The position numbers were made by a program, and so were the translations under genes. From positions 1 to 64,000 of the forward strand of contig JAATFO010000061.1 of assembly GCA_015655145.1 (NCBI GenBank): a stretch of DNA of 64,000 nt, given 5' to 3'. The stretch comes from Enterobacterales bacterium. GTDB lineage: Bacteria; Pseudomonadota; Gammaproteobacteria; Enterobacterales; Enterobacteriaceae. Within the stretch, counting starts at the first letter, position 1. Every line of letters starts with the position of its first letter. Under the pieces are notes generated by a model. The model had not been told where the DNA came from and searched no databases. It worked only from the letters and a program-made list of their open reading frames with translations. This document shows, piece by piece, positions 16,648 through 25,836 of this stretch.

Positions 16648-18090
16648 TTAAACCGCTGAAGAAATTAGCTGGATTTGCCCCCCGGTAATCATGACCACGG
16701 TCACTACCGCCAGAATGACCACCAGTCCCGCGATGGCCATTTCAAAAGGTTTAAACAACACCGAGGCCCCGATGCTGTTTTTATGCCAGGCGTACACCGC
16801 GATCCCAGGCACAAACAGCAACGAACTGAGCATCATTTGTTCGCCCGCGGCATAGCATAGCCAGATGCCATAGAGGGTGGCGATCAGGGCCAGAACGATA
16901 TCGCGGGCACGACCTTCCTCATGTGGGCCGTTTCCGCCCAGCCAGGCCAGTTTTAATCCGTAGGCAGCACTGAACACATACGGCGGCAAGATGGCGGCGG
17001 TGGCAATGGAGAACAGAGCCTGATAGCCCGCGCTGTAAAACAGGGTTAGCAGTAAAAACAACTGGATCAGTCCGTTGGTGACCCACAATGCCGCCACTGG
17101 CGAGTTATTGCCGCTGGTTTTGGCGAAAAAATGTGGGAACATGCCATCTTTGGCGGCGACAAAAGGCAATTCCGCGGCAAACAATGTCCAGGCGAGTAAG
17201 GCGCCGGCCACTGACAGGATCACCCCAGCGGCGACGAATTTTGCCCCCCAGGGGCCGACGATATGTTCCAGCACCCCTGCCATGGAGGGATTCTTTAACT
17301 GGCCGAGCGTGGCCTGTTCCAGTACGCCCATAGATAACAGACTTACCAACAGGTAAATAGCCAGACAGCCTAATAACCCCAGCACCGTGGCTTTGCCGAT
17401 ATCGTTACGTCGGGCTGCGCGGCTAGAAACCACCGTGGCCCCTTCAATACCAATAAAAACCCAGGTGGTGATCAGCATGGTGCTTTTAACCTGATCGAAC
17501 AGCACCGGATGCTGATTGCCCACCGTGATAAAATGACCCCAGAAATCATGGCTGAACACCCCGAGGCGAAAAGCCACGACTGCAGCGCAGATAAAAACCA
17601 GCAGTACCAGAACCTTCACCACGGTCAGGATGGTATTGATCAGCGCCGCTTCCTGCACTCCTCTTAATACCAGGGCATGCACCAGCCACAGCACAACCGA
17701 AGCGCCCAGGATGGACTGCCAGTTATTGCCCAGTCCAAATACCGGGAAAAAGAAACTCAGGGCGCTAAACAACAAAACCGCATAAGAGACGTTGCCGAGC
17801 CAGGCGGAAAACCAGTAACCCCAGGCGGCCTGGAAACCGATAAAATCACCGAAGCCGGCGCGGGCATAACTGTAGATACCCCCTTCCAGATCCGGCCTGC
17901 GATGGCTAAGAAATTGAAAAATCAACGCCAGGCAAATCATCCCCACCGCCGTGATACCCCAACCAATCAGCAAGGCGCCGGTAGAGGCTGAGTAGGCTAA
18001 ATTTTGCGGCAGGCTGAATACGCCACCGCCGATCATCGAGCCGATGATTAATGCGATCAACGCGCTCAAACCCAGTTTTTTATCAGACAT
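16648..18090 (-). CDS. arcD: Arginine/ornithine antiporter
   Basis: 480 residues when started at the ATG at 18090 (MSDKKLGLS); the open frame extends 27 codons further but that part is not ArcD-like. It is an APC-superfamily transporter with about twelve to thirteen membrane segments. The first helix carries IIGSMIGGGVFSLP, and DLEGGIYSYA and FIGIEGATVVSSRA are the usual substrate-site motifs. ArcD exchanges external arginine for internal ornithine and so feeds the deiminase pathway without energy cost. Gene order arcA-arcC-arcB-arcD supports the call. Confidence 0.93.
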   Translation of the reverse strand: MSDKKLGLSALIALIIGSMIGGGVFSLPQNLAYSASTGALLIGWGITAVGMICLALIFQFLSHRRPDLEGGIYSYARAGFGDFIGFQAAWGYWFSAWLGNVSYAVLLFSALSFFFPVFGLGNNWQSILGASVVLWLVHALVLRGVQEAALINTILTVVKVLVLLVFICAAVVAFRLGVFSHDFWGHFITVGNQHPVLFDQVKSTMLITTWVFIGIEGATVVSSRAARRNDIGKATVLGLLGCLAIYLLVSLLSMGVLEQATLGQLKNPSMAGVLEHIVGPWGAKFVAAGVILSVAGALLAWTLFAAELPFVAAKDGMFPHFFAKTSGNNSPVAALWVTNGLIQLFLLLTLFYSAGYQALFSIATAAILPPYVFSAAYGLKLAWLGGNGPHEEGRARDIVLALIATLYGIWLCYAAGEQMMLSSLLFVPGIAVYAWHKNSIGASVLFKPFEMAIAGLVVILAVVTVVMITGGQIQLISSAV

Positions 18091-18211
18091 ACGATCCTCC
18101 GCGAGCACTGGCGGGATAATTAATGAGGGACTGGAGAGCGACACAGCCGACAGGATCACTGTTGTTATCATGGTCCATTTGCTGGCGGCATCGCCCTTGT
18201 TACAGGAGATG

Positions 18212-19216
18212 TCAGTCGCTGAGCGTTGCCACCATCATCGCTTTGATGGTATGCATACGGTTTTCCGCCTGATCGAAAACAACAGAGTGCAGGGACTCGA
18301 ATACTTCATCGGTCACTTCCAGCCCTTTCAGCCCATAGGTCTGCTCAATCTCCCGGCCGATCACCGTCTGTTCGTTGTGAAAGGCGGGCAGGCAGTGCAT
18401 GAACTTGACCTGCGGGTTGCCAGTAGCTTCCACCATCGCCATATTTACCTGGTAGGGGGTCATAAGCGCCACTCGTTCCGCCCAGGCGTTTTTGGGTTCG
18501 CCCATCGAGACCCAAACGTCGGTATAGAGGAAATCCACTCCGGCCACGCCCCTGGCGATATCTTCGGTCAGGGTAATGGTCGCGCCGGTATGGGTGGCGA
18601 TGGCGCGACAGCGCGCCACCAGTTCCTCACAGGGCTGGAAGCTTTTCGGTGATATCAGTCGAATATTCATCCCCATTTTGGCAGCCCCCACCATCAATGA
18701 ATTGCCCATGTTGTTACGGGCGTCGCCGAGATAGGCGAAGGCGATCTTTTCCAGAGGTTTGCCGCCGGCGTGTTGATGCATGGTCATCAGGTCCGCCAGG
18801 ATTTGTGTTGGATGGAATTCATCGGTCAGCCCGTTCCAGACCGGAACGCCGGCATACTGGGCCAGCTCTTCCACGATGTGCTGACCATAACCGCGGTATT
18901 CAATCGCGTCATACATTCTGCCCAATACTCGGGCCGTGTCCTTCATGGACTCTTTAATCCCAATTTGTGAACCGGTAGGCCCGAGATAGGTGACATGCGC
19001 TCCCTGATCAAAGGCGGCCACTTCAAAAGCACAGCGAGTTCGGGTGGAGGTTTTTTCGAAAATCAGTGCAATATTTTTGCCTTTGAGATGTTGTGATTCG
19101 GTACCGCTGTATTTGGCCTTTTTTAGATTCGTTGCCAATGCCAGCAAGAATCGGATTTCTTCTGAGCGGTAGTCCAGCAGTTTGAGAAAATGCCGAAGAT
19201 GTAAATTAATGGACAT
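18212..19216 (-). CDS. arcB: Ornithine carbamoyltransferase, catabolic
   Basis: 334 residues, the standard length. STRTR (carbamoyl-phosphate loop), the FHPTQ-type loop and HCLPAFHN (catalytic cysteine and ornithine site) are intact. In this operon it runs in the catabolic direction: citrulline plus phosphate gives ornithine and carbamoyl phosphate. It lies 52 bases after arcC and 121 bases before arcD. An anabolic ArgF/ArgI is expected elsewhere in the genome; position rather than sequence makes this the ArcB copy. Confidence 0.95.
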   Translation of the reverse strand: MSINLHLRHFLKLLDYRSEEIRFLLALATNLKKAKYSGTESQHLKGKNIALIFEKTSTRTRCAFEVAAFDQGAHVTYLGPTGSQIGIKESMKDTARVLGRMYDAIEYRGYGQHIVEELAQYAGVPVWNGLTDEFHPTQILADLMTMHQHAGGKPLEKIAFAYLGDARNNMGNSLMVGAAKMGMNIRLISPKSFQPCEELVARCRAIATHTGATITLTEDIARGVAGVDFLYTDVWVSMGEPKNAWAERVALMTPYQVNMAMVEATGNPQVKFMHCLPAFHNEQTVIGREIEQTYGLKGLEVTDEVFESLHSVVFDQAENRMHTIKAMMVATLSD

Positions 19217-19268
19217 AGTATTTTTCCTTATCAGACGTTATGAGCGGCGTCAGTGCCGCTCGACAGAA

Positions 19269-20186
19269 TTAATCTGGCGTGATCAGGGTGCCGGTGTCGC
19301 CATGCATAATGGCGACACCTTGTTCCATGGCGCCGATACCCGCCGTGCCGCCGGTTGTTTTTACGAACTCGCAAACCGCCTGGATTTTCGGTCCCATGGA
19401 ACCGGCGGCAAAATGCAGAGACGACAGCATCTGGGGAGTGCTATGGCGCAGCGGGGTTTGTCGGGGCGTACCCCAGTCGAGGTAAACGGCATCGGCGTCG
19501 GTAAGGATCAGCAGCGCATCGGCGTTGATCTGGCATGCCAGCAATGCCGCAGACAGATCTTTATCAATGACCGCCTCAATGCCCCGGAAGCCATTGCCGT
19601 CGCGTGTTACCGGGATGCCACCGCCGCCGTTGCAAATCACCAGGTGGCCGCGGGCTGCCAGAGCATATATGGCATCGCGCTCAATAATGTGCAGTGGTCG
19701 GGGAGAGGGCACCACGCGGCGCAGATAGTGGCCGTCCGCTTTCATGGCCCAGCTCCGCTCGGCCTGTAACGCCTCAGCCTGTGCGGCGGTATAGACCGGA
19801 CCGATAAATTTGCTGGGTTTAAGAAAGGCATCGTCGTTGGGATCCACTTCCACCTGGGTCAGCAATGCGCTGATTTCTCTGCCCGGTAGTTTGTTTTTCA
19901 GCGCCTGTAACAGCATGTAGCCAATCATGCCCTGGGATTCGGCGCCCAGGATGTCGAGGGGCCAGGGCTTGGCCTGGGTATCGACACTGTTTTGTAGTGC
20001 CAGCAATCCGACTTGCGGCCCGTTGCCATGGACCAGAATGATTCGCCATTCATGGCTCAGGGCAGCCAGGGTCTCGGCGGCGATAGCAACATTGCGGCGT
20101 TGAATTTCCGCTTCCAGCGGCTCGCCGCGGCGCAGTAAGGCATTGCCTCCCAGCGCCACAACCAGGATCGGTTTGTTCATATTCAT
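19269..20186 (-). CDS. arcC: Carbamate kinase
   Basis: About 305 residues with the amino-acid-kinase fold. VALGGNALLRRGE is the start signature, HGNGPQVG the substrate loop and CNGGGGIPV the later glycine-rich motif. It makes ATP from carbamoyl phosphate and ADP, the energy-yielding step of arginine deimination. The ATG at 20186 has AGGA five bases upstream. The longer frame to 20225 would overlap arcA and is rejected. Confidence 0.95.
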   Translation of the reverse strand: MNMNKPILVVALGGNALLRRGEPLEAEIQRRNVAIAAETLAALSHEWRIILVHGNGPQVGLLALQNSVDTQAKPWPLDILGAESQGMIGYMLLQALKNKLPGREISALLTQVEVDPNDDAFLKPSKFIGPVYTAAQAEALQAERSWAMKADGHYLRRVVPSPRPLHIIERDAIYALAARGHLVICNGGGGIPVTRDGNGFRGIEAVIDKDLSAALLACQINADALLILTDADAVYLDWGTPRQTPLRHSTPQMLSSLHFAAGSMGPKIQAVCEFVKTTGGTAGIGAMEQGVAIMHGDTGTLITPD

Positions 20187-20211
20187 CTGTTTCCTGTTTC
20201 CCAAAAGAGAA

Positions 20212-21432
20212 TCAAATTCCGTCACGCTCTAGCGGACAACTCATGCAGCGGGCGCCGCCACGACCACGGCCCAGTTCATCACCGGGAATGGTCAGCACGG
20301 TAATGCCGGCTTTATCATATTTTTCATTGGTATAGGTATTGCGCTCATAACCGATAACCACACCGGGGCGCACCGCCAACACGTTATTGGCATCGTTCCA
20401 CTGCTCGCGTTCCGCTTCGAACACGTCGCCGCCGGTGGTGATCAGTTCGATATGGTCCACGTCCAGCACCTGCTCCAGGGCCCGTAAAAAAGAGGGTTTT
20501 TCGGTCATCTTCACGCCACCCTTATCATTGGGGGTCAGATCCCAGTAGCCCTGGTTGACCTTGATGACCTCCGGATAAATGGAAAATTTATTAATATCCA
20601 GATGTGTCATGACTGTATCTAAATGCATACATGAGCGATGTTTGGGCAATTGCAGTGCAATAACCCTGGCGGCCTGATGATGTTTAAATAAGGATTGCGC
20701 CAGTAGCTCCACGCCTTGTGGCGTAGTACGTTCAGACAGGCCGATTAATACCGCGCCGCGACCAATCACCAATACATCACCCCCTTCAATAGTGGCGTTG
20801 TCGTAATTAATCGTTTCGTTGTCGAAATATTTAATAAAGGGCTGGTTGGCAAAAAGAGGATGCCAGCGATAAATAGCGCGTAGATTATTGCTTTCGCGCC
20901 GTCGGGCTTCTTTTGCCATCGGGTTAATAGAAACGCCATTATATATCCAGCAGGATGTATCCCGGGTAAATAAATGATTTGGTAATGGTGAAATAATAAA
21001 ATCGGTCAGACTATGGCTATTCACCACCATATTAGAAAAACCTGTCGGTACTTCGCTATAGGTTAAACCGCCAGTCAGTATATGCGCTAACTCCTGGTTG
21101 GACAGGGTGCGCAGCCAGCACCGTATGTCCAGAGCGAATGAGGGGCCCAGGCGGAAATCTGATACCTGAGTGTTTAGCAGCCATGCCCTGGCTTCTTCGT
21201 TGGCCAGGGTTTCGGCCAGCATGTCGGTTAATAATAAGACGTCCACATGCTCTTTACGTAGAGTGGCAGCAAAAATGTCATGTTCTTTACCCGCTCTCTC
21301 AACGGATAATACATCATCAAATAATAGTTCTTGACAATTTGACGGCGTTAAATGTTTCAGGCTTAAATTTGGTCGGTGCAGCAGGACACGGCAAAGTCGC
21401 CCTATTTCTGATCCAACATAATGACTTGGCAT
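20212..21432 (-). CDS. arcA: Arginine deiminase, first gene of the arc operon
   Basis: 406 residues, the usual length. Catalytic groups are visible: [19 protein letters not shown] (general-base histidine) and [13 protein letters not shown] near the C-terminus with nucleophile C396. It hydrolyses arginine to citrulline and ammonia in the cytoplasm. The pathway supports acid resistance and anaerobic ATP supply. Two FNR-type boxes upstream agree with anaerobic induction. Confidence 0.95.
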   Translation of the reverse strand: MPSHYVGSEIGRLCRVLLHRPNLSLKHLTPSNCQELLFDDVLSVERAGKEHDIFAATLRKEHVDVLLLTDMLAETLANEEARAWLLNTQVSDFRLGPSFALDIRCWLRTLSNQELAHILTGGLTYSEVPTGFSNMVVNSHSLTDFIISPLPNHLFTRDTSCWIYNGVSINPMAKEARRRESNNLRAIYRWHPLFANQPFIKYFDNETINYDNATIEGGDVLVIGRGAVLIGLSERTTPQGVELLAQSLFKHHQAARVIALQLPKHRSCMHLDTVMTHLDINKFSIYPEVIKVNQGYWDLTPNDKGGVKMTEKPSFLRALEQVLDVDHIELITTGGDVFEAEREQWNDANNVLAVRPGVVIGYERNTYTNEKYDKAGITVLTIPGDELGRGRGGARCMSCPLERDGI

Positions 21433-21580
21433 AATGAATAAAACCTCTGTTGAAATTAAAAAGTTGAAACTTTTCGCACTATCTCCCCGACGAATATTTA
21501 ATATCCGAACGAATAATCATTAAAGGAAGTAATATATCTTTGCGATGGCGGAGATATTATCGATGAGCCGTCATTCAAAA

Positions 21581-21594
21581 ATGATCAAGATCAA
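21581..21594 (-). promoter_or_regulatory. FNR box upstream of arcA, proximal
   Basis: On the minus strand the site reads TTGATCTTGATCAT, nine of ten defined bases of TTGAT-N4-ATCAA. Its centre is 155 bases upstream of the arcA start. If FNR acts at -41.5, transcription would begin near 21546. Confidence 0.65.
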
Positions 21595-21629
21595 ATTTAA
21601 TTTATTATTTTCCGTGTCGTAGCGATTAT

Positions 21630-21643
21630 TTGATAACAATCAT
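21630..21643 (-). promoter_or_regulatory. FNR box upstream of arcA, distal
   Basis: TTGATAACAATCAT on the plus strand, nine of ten defined bases. It lies 49 bases from the proximal box, which would place it near -90 in a tandem arrangement. The motif is symmetric, so orientation is not fixed. A third, badly spaced copy (three-base spacer) lies at 21655-21667. Confidence 0.55.
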
Positions 21644-21667
21644 TATTTGTGTAATTGATGTAATCAT

Positions 21668-23142
21668 AAAAATGAATGTTTATGTGATTTTCCTGCCTTG
21701 AATTCCGACAAAAGCCGATGTTATCTTGCTGGCAGGATAATTGCTGCATAACTAATGTATTGATTTTTTGGTAATTACTTATTTATCACGGCGACCTGAT
21801 CAATGTTTATGCATTGTGGCGGATTTTTTATCCCCACAGAAAAATATTACGTTGGAAAACTATGCTAAAATCAATGAAATAAACCGTAATAATGAATTGT
21901 GACGTAAGGGGGTATTAATTAAAAAAATACCCTGTAAACAATTAATTAGATTTTCCTCTGTAGCATGGTATTTAATACTTTTTCGCTTTTATTGCATAAA
22001 ATTCTTCACCGGTGAGCAACTATGGGGCAAGTAACAGAATAATTAATCACTCATGAATGTTAGATTAGCGTTGTGAACGGTTATGTTGAAGAAATATCAT
22101 TTAGATAAAACCGCCGTCAGTCAGTATCGTCTCCTGAATTTTTACACAATTCCCGGCATACTTATCCACTCAAACCACGAATGCGGAACGTACTGGATTT
22201 ACATGTCTGGCGCCTTCATGTAACGGGAAGTTAATTAAATGGATATTTGTCAGGTTAGAATATTTATATGTTTATGGAATAAATTTCCATTGAAATTAAT
22301 TAAACGGTGTGTAAAATGAAAACTTACATTTGGGTGTTTTTTATGCAGCCGCGCAATTGTATTGATTAAAATCATTATTTTTATTTTTTAAGGTTCAAGT
22401 TTTCTTAGCTAAATGCAGTAAAATAAATCGGGAGATGGGCGGTTACAGAACGATACAATGAAAAAATGACCCAGGATATAAAGTCGCGAGGTCATTTATC
22501 CCACGATGACAAAAGTAGCGTATTGCAGTGTAAAAAACGGAAATGACAATTTCTCGCACATGACGCTGTTTACGCGGTGAATAGTCAATAGACACATTAT
22601 CATGATTGATGTATCGGCTAACCGCCGTGGGCGGTAGCGTGCCTGCTTGCTAACGGCAAAGATTAAACATAGCGAGCAGAGGGATAAAACAACCACGTTG
22701 AGATGCGATGGGATGTCAGAAAGATACCACTAAACATTTCATAAAAAAGAGCGTGTTTTATCTTCTGGCGGTGAAAGGACGTCCGTATTAATGACATAAA
22801 AGAATCGACTAAACCATTTTAGGTAACACCATTCCTGATTACTCAGGAGGTTCATACCGTCACCTGGAATACCTCATGGAAATAAAAAAACAGCGGACGT
22901 GAAGGAAAACATTAATGATGATAAACAGCGCCGCCTGTCCGCGGATAAATGAGGACAGCGAACAGTTTGGCAGTAACAGCTATCCGCATGAATCAGTGTT
23001 CGTCCCGAATTATGGCTTGCCTGAGGTAAAACAGTGGCTGCATGACGGTATCAAATAGTATAAATGCGGGCGGGTTCTTTGCTGCAGTTCCCGATTCAAT
23101 GGCTGTTTCCTCTCTATCGACAGCACCAGAGATAATTATTTT
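21668..23142. other. Long AT-rich intergenic region, promoter and leader of the polysaccharide operon
   Basis: About 1.5 kb without a supportable gene between the arc promoter and the first glycosyltransferase. It is AT-rich, as expected for H-NS-bound DNA. An ops element at 22630 shows that transcription on the plus strand passes here and continues through about 500 bases of leader into 23143. No complete 39-base JUMPstart is seen around the ops core. A 66-codon minus-strand frame at 22496-22696 has no family features. Confidence 0.5.
22630..22641 (+). promoter_or_regulatory. ops element (RfaH recruitment site)
   Basis: GGCGGTAGCGTG is an exact ops core as found in JUMPstart sequences of LPS, capsule and other long enterobacterial operons. 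The preceding ACCGCC can pair with GGCGGT. RfaH binds the exposed non-template strand during pausing and suppresses Rho-dependent termination. It points into the glycosyltransferase/wzy/wzx operon about 500 bases downstream. Confidence 0.8.
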
Positions 23143-24231
23143 ATGCGCATAGATTATGTGATTACCGGTCTGGAGATCGGCGGCGCCGAATATCAGGTTG
23201 TTGCACTGCTTGAACAACTGGCGCTGCGTGGTCACCAGATGCGACTGATTTCGCTTATTCCCCCCTCATCGGCAATCTTTACCGATCGTCTGGCGGCGGC
23301 CAATATTCCCGTGCATTCACTGGCAATGCGTTCAAGTAAAGATTTGCCACAGGCGCTCTTTCGCTTGCGAAAAGTACTGCGGCAATCCCGGCCAGATATC
23401 GTTCATGGCCACATGATCCACGCGAACCTGCTGAGCCGACTGGTGCGCCTGTTATTGCCTTCACTCACGGTGATCTCAACCGCGCACAGTACCCGGGAAG
23501 GTGGAAAACTGCGCGACTGGGCATACCGTCTGACAAGCCCGCTTAGTCAGATGAACACCTGCATCAGTGAAGCAGCGACACATCGCTTTATCAGCGAACG
23601 GGTTTTCCCGCGCGGCAAAACGCGTACTATTTTTAACGGTATCGATACGGAAAAATTCCATCCGGCAGAGCCAAAGCAATCACACGGCGGGCCATTTCGC
23701 TGGCTGGCGGCGGGAAGGCTGGCGGAAGAAAAAGATTATCCGGTGTTGATAACTGCCTTCAGCCAGTTACCTGCCAGCACACTATTGATTGCCGGTAACG
23801 GTCCGTTACTGGCATCACTAAAGCAACAAGTCATACAGGCTGGACTGGAGGACCGTGTTGAGTTCCTTGGCGTTCGTTACGATATCGCACAACTTTACCG
23901 TCAGGTTGATGGTTTTGTGTTGTCATCCGAGCGGGAAGGTTATGGTCTGGTGGTGGCGGAAGCTATGGCATCTGAACTTCCCGTGGTGGTGACCCACTGC
24001 GGTGGTCCTGCTGAGATTGTCGGTGAAGATGGTGCGGCGGGTTGGGTGGTGCCGGTTAAAAATCCATCCGCGCTGGCCAATGCGTTGGCCTCGGTAGAGG
24101 CGCTTTCCGGCGCCGAAAGAGCATTATTGGGGAAAACGGGCCGCAAAAAAATTCAGGATAATTTCTCCCTGCATCAAATTGTCACGCAATGGGAACACCT
24201 TTACGCCATGCTTAGTCACCAGGCTGATTAG
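23143..24231 (+). CDS. Glycosyltransferase, GT4 family
   Basis: 362 residues with the GT-B layout of family 4. The N-terminal acceptor half starts RIDYVITGLEIGGAEYQV, where GGAE is the glycine loop. The C-terminal nucleotide-sugar half has AAGRLAEEKDYPVL, then SSEREGYGLVVAEAMA (the E-x7-E motif). It is cytosolic or peripheral and adds a sugar to a lipid-linked glycan. It is the first gene after the ops leader. Donor and acceptor cannot be predicted. Confidence 0.9.
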   Translation: MRIDYVITGLEIGGAEYQVVALLEQLALRGHQMRLISLIPPSSAIFTDRLAAANIPVHSLAMRSSKDLPQALFRLRKVLRQSRPDIVHGHMIHANLLSRLVRLLLPSLTVISTAHSTREGGKLRDWAYRLTSPLSQMNTCISEAATHRFISERVFPRGKTRTIFNGIDTEKFHPAEPKQSHGGPFRWLAAGRLAEEKDYPVLITAFSQLPASTLLIAGNGPLLASLKQQVIQAGLEDRVEFLGVRYDIAQLYRQVDGFVLSSEREGYGLVVAEAMASELPVVVTHCGGPAEIVGEDGAAGWVVPVKNPSALANALASVEALSGAERALLGKTGRKKIQDNFSLHQIVTQWEHLYAMLSHQAD

Positions 24232-24497
24232 CCGGGTTAGTCATTTCGCCAGAAAAGATTCTGTTATCGCCGGAATCGCTGATTACTAAAACCTCACTCC
24301 ATTTTTCCACTAGCGTACATTTTTTAGCAAATCCAGCATTAACCCGGCGGTATTCTTTTCGGTGGTCGTATTTCAACCTGTGCAGATGTTATTGGATAGA
24401 CCTCCGCCATCTTTCAGGCTACCAATCGGTCTGGTCATAAAACGAGCGTGGCTTCAGTGACCAGATATCGTGCGCGATGTCGAACAACAAGGATGTT

Positions 24498-25781
24498 ATG
24501 AAAATAGTGTTAATCGGTACCACAGCAAATTGTGTGGTTGGTTTCAGATCCGACCTGATTAAATTGCTGCATCAACAGGGGCATCAGGTGTACGCCTTTG
24601 CCCTCAATTACACTGAAAAAACCCGTCAACAAGTAACGGCTCTGGGGGCTACTGCCATTGATTACCGATTCAGCAGAACAGGATTGAATCCGTTAAAAGA
24701 TATTTATGATACCTGCATGTTAAGCCGGCAGTTAAAACAACTACAACCCGATCTGGTGCTGTCTTATTTCTCCAAACCCGCCATTTTCGGCACCCTTGCG
24801 GCCGTTATGGCCGGAGTGAGAAAGCGTTATGCTATGCTTGAAGGATTGGGTTACTTGTTCACCGAACAGCCGCAGGGTGTGAGCTGGAAAGTAACGCTAC
24901 TGAAAAAAATACAAGTCATGCTTTACCGCTACGTGTTCCCAAAATTGGATGCATTACTGCTGCTTAATCCAGATGATTGCCATGATCTACTGGTCAATGC
25001 CAATATCAACGTTAAACGCACCCATGTGCTGGGTGGCATTGGGCTTAATCTGGCCGATTACCCCTTTTCAGTGCCGCCAACCAGGCCGGTATCGTTTATT
25101 TTTATTGGCCGTTTGCTGGCTGAAAAAGGGGTGTATCAATATGTATCCGCCGCCAAACAGGTTAAGCAGCGCTATCCCGATGTGCAGTTTTATATGTTGG
25201 GTGCGATTGATAAGCACAACCCGGGTAGTCTGACAGAACAACATCTGGACCAGTTAATCAAAGATGACATTATTATCTCACCGGGTCATGTAACGGATGT
25301 ACAGGCATGGATCGCCAAATCCAGCGTGTTTGTGTTGCCATCCTATTACCGTGAAGGCGTCCCCCGTAGTACGCAGGAAGCGATGGCGATGGGGCGCGCA
25401 GTATTGAGCACGGATGTCCCGGGCTGCCGGGAAACCGTTGTCCATGGCAAGAACGGTTATCTGGTGCCACGCTGGTGCCACGAAGCACTGGCAGAAAAGA
25501 TGATTACCTTGATAGAACATCCGGAAAAAATTACCGCGATGGGGCTCGTCAGCTACCAATTGGCGCAAGAGAGGTTTGACGCCGATAAAGTCAATCGTCG
25601 CCTGTTGAAGATGCTGAATATTCCGATGAATTCTCCCGCCATGGAACCTGACGTTATCGGTTCGTGTAATGACTCCAGTACAAAAATATCGTCAGATGTT
25701 GGCGCTGATGGCACTAACGCCACGAAAGCCACGAAAGCCACGAAAGCCACGAAAGCCACGAAAGCCACGAAAGCAAAGTAA
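24498..25781 (+). CDS. Glycosyltransferase, GT4 family, with repeat-encoded tail
   Basis: About 427 residues. The ATG at 24498 has AAGG five bases upstream; an in-frame ATG at 24477 is possible. The GT-B fold is seen from KIVLIGTTANCVVGFRSDLI to FIGRLLAEKGVYQY and PSYYREGVPRSTQEAMAMG, the E-x7-E-like region of PglA/WbpH-type GT4 enzymes. After about residue 390 the chain ends in a low-complexity tail of six ATK units encoded by a 9-bp tandem repeat. Catalytic parts are intact. The lysine-rich tail might bind membrane lipid or simply be a recent expansion. Confidence 0.88.
   Translation: MKIVLIGTTANCVVGFRSDLIKLLHQQGHQVYAFALNYTEKTRQQVTALGATAIDYRFSRTGLNPLKDIYDTCMLSRQLKQLQPDLVLSYFSKPAIFGTLAAVMAGVRKRYAMLEGLGYLFTEQPQGVSWKVTLLKKIQVMLYRYVFPKLDALLLLNPDDCHDLLVNANINVKRTHVLGGIGLNLADYPFSVPPTRPVSFIFIGRLLAEKGVYQYVSAAKQVKQRYPDVQFYMLGAIDKHNPGSLTEQHLDQLIKDDIIISPGHVTDVQAWIAKSSVFVLPSYYREGVPRSTQEAMAMGRAVLSTDVPGCRETVVHGKNGYLVPRWCHEALAEKMITLIEHPEKITAMGLVSYQLAQERFDADKVNRRLLKMLNIPMNSPAMEPDVIGSCNDSSTKISSDVGADGTNATKATKATKATKATKATKAK
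25719..25772 (+). repeat. Six copies of a 9-bp coding repeat
   Basis: The unit GCCACGAAA repeats six times without a mismatch and encodes Ala-Thr-Lys each time. The array ends two codons before the stop of the glycosyltransferase. Because the unit is three codons long, changes in copy number keep the frame. Perfect identity implies recent slippage expansion. Confidence 0.9.
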
Positions 25782-25836
25782 TCCCACGACATGTGGACAA
25801 CGGCTACAACGGATTGTAAACATTAAGAGAAAACCC

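Noticed and set aside
22496-22696. 66-codon minus-strand frame that covers the ops element
   Set aside because: It is antisense to the operon leader, lacks a clear start signal and has no recognisable features.
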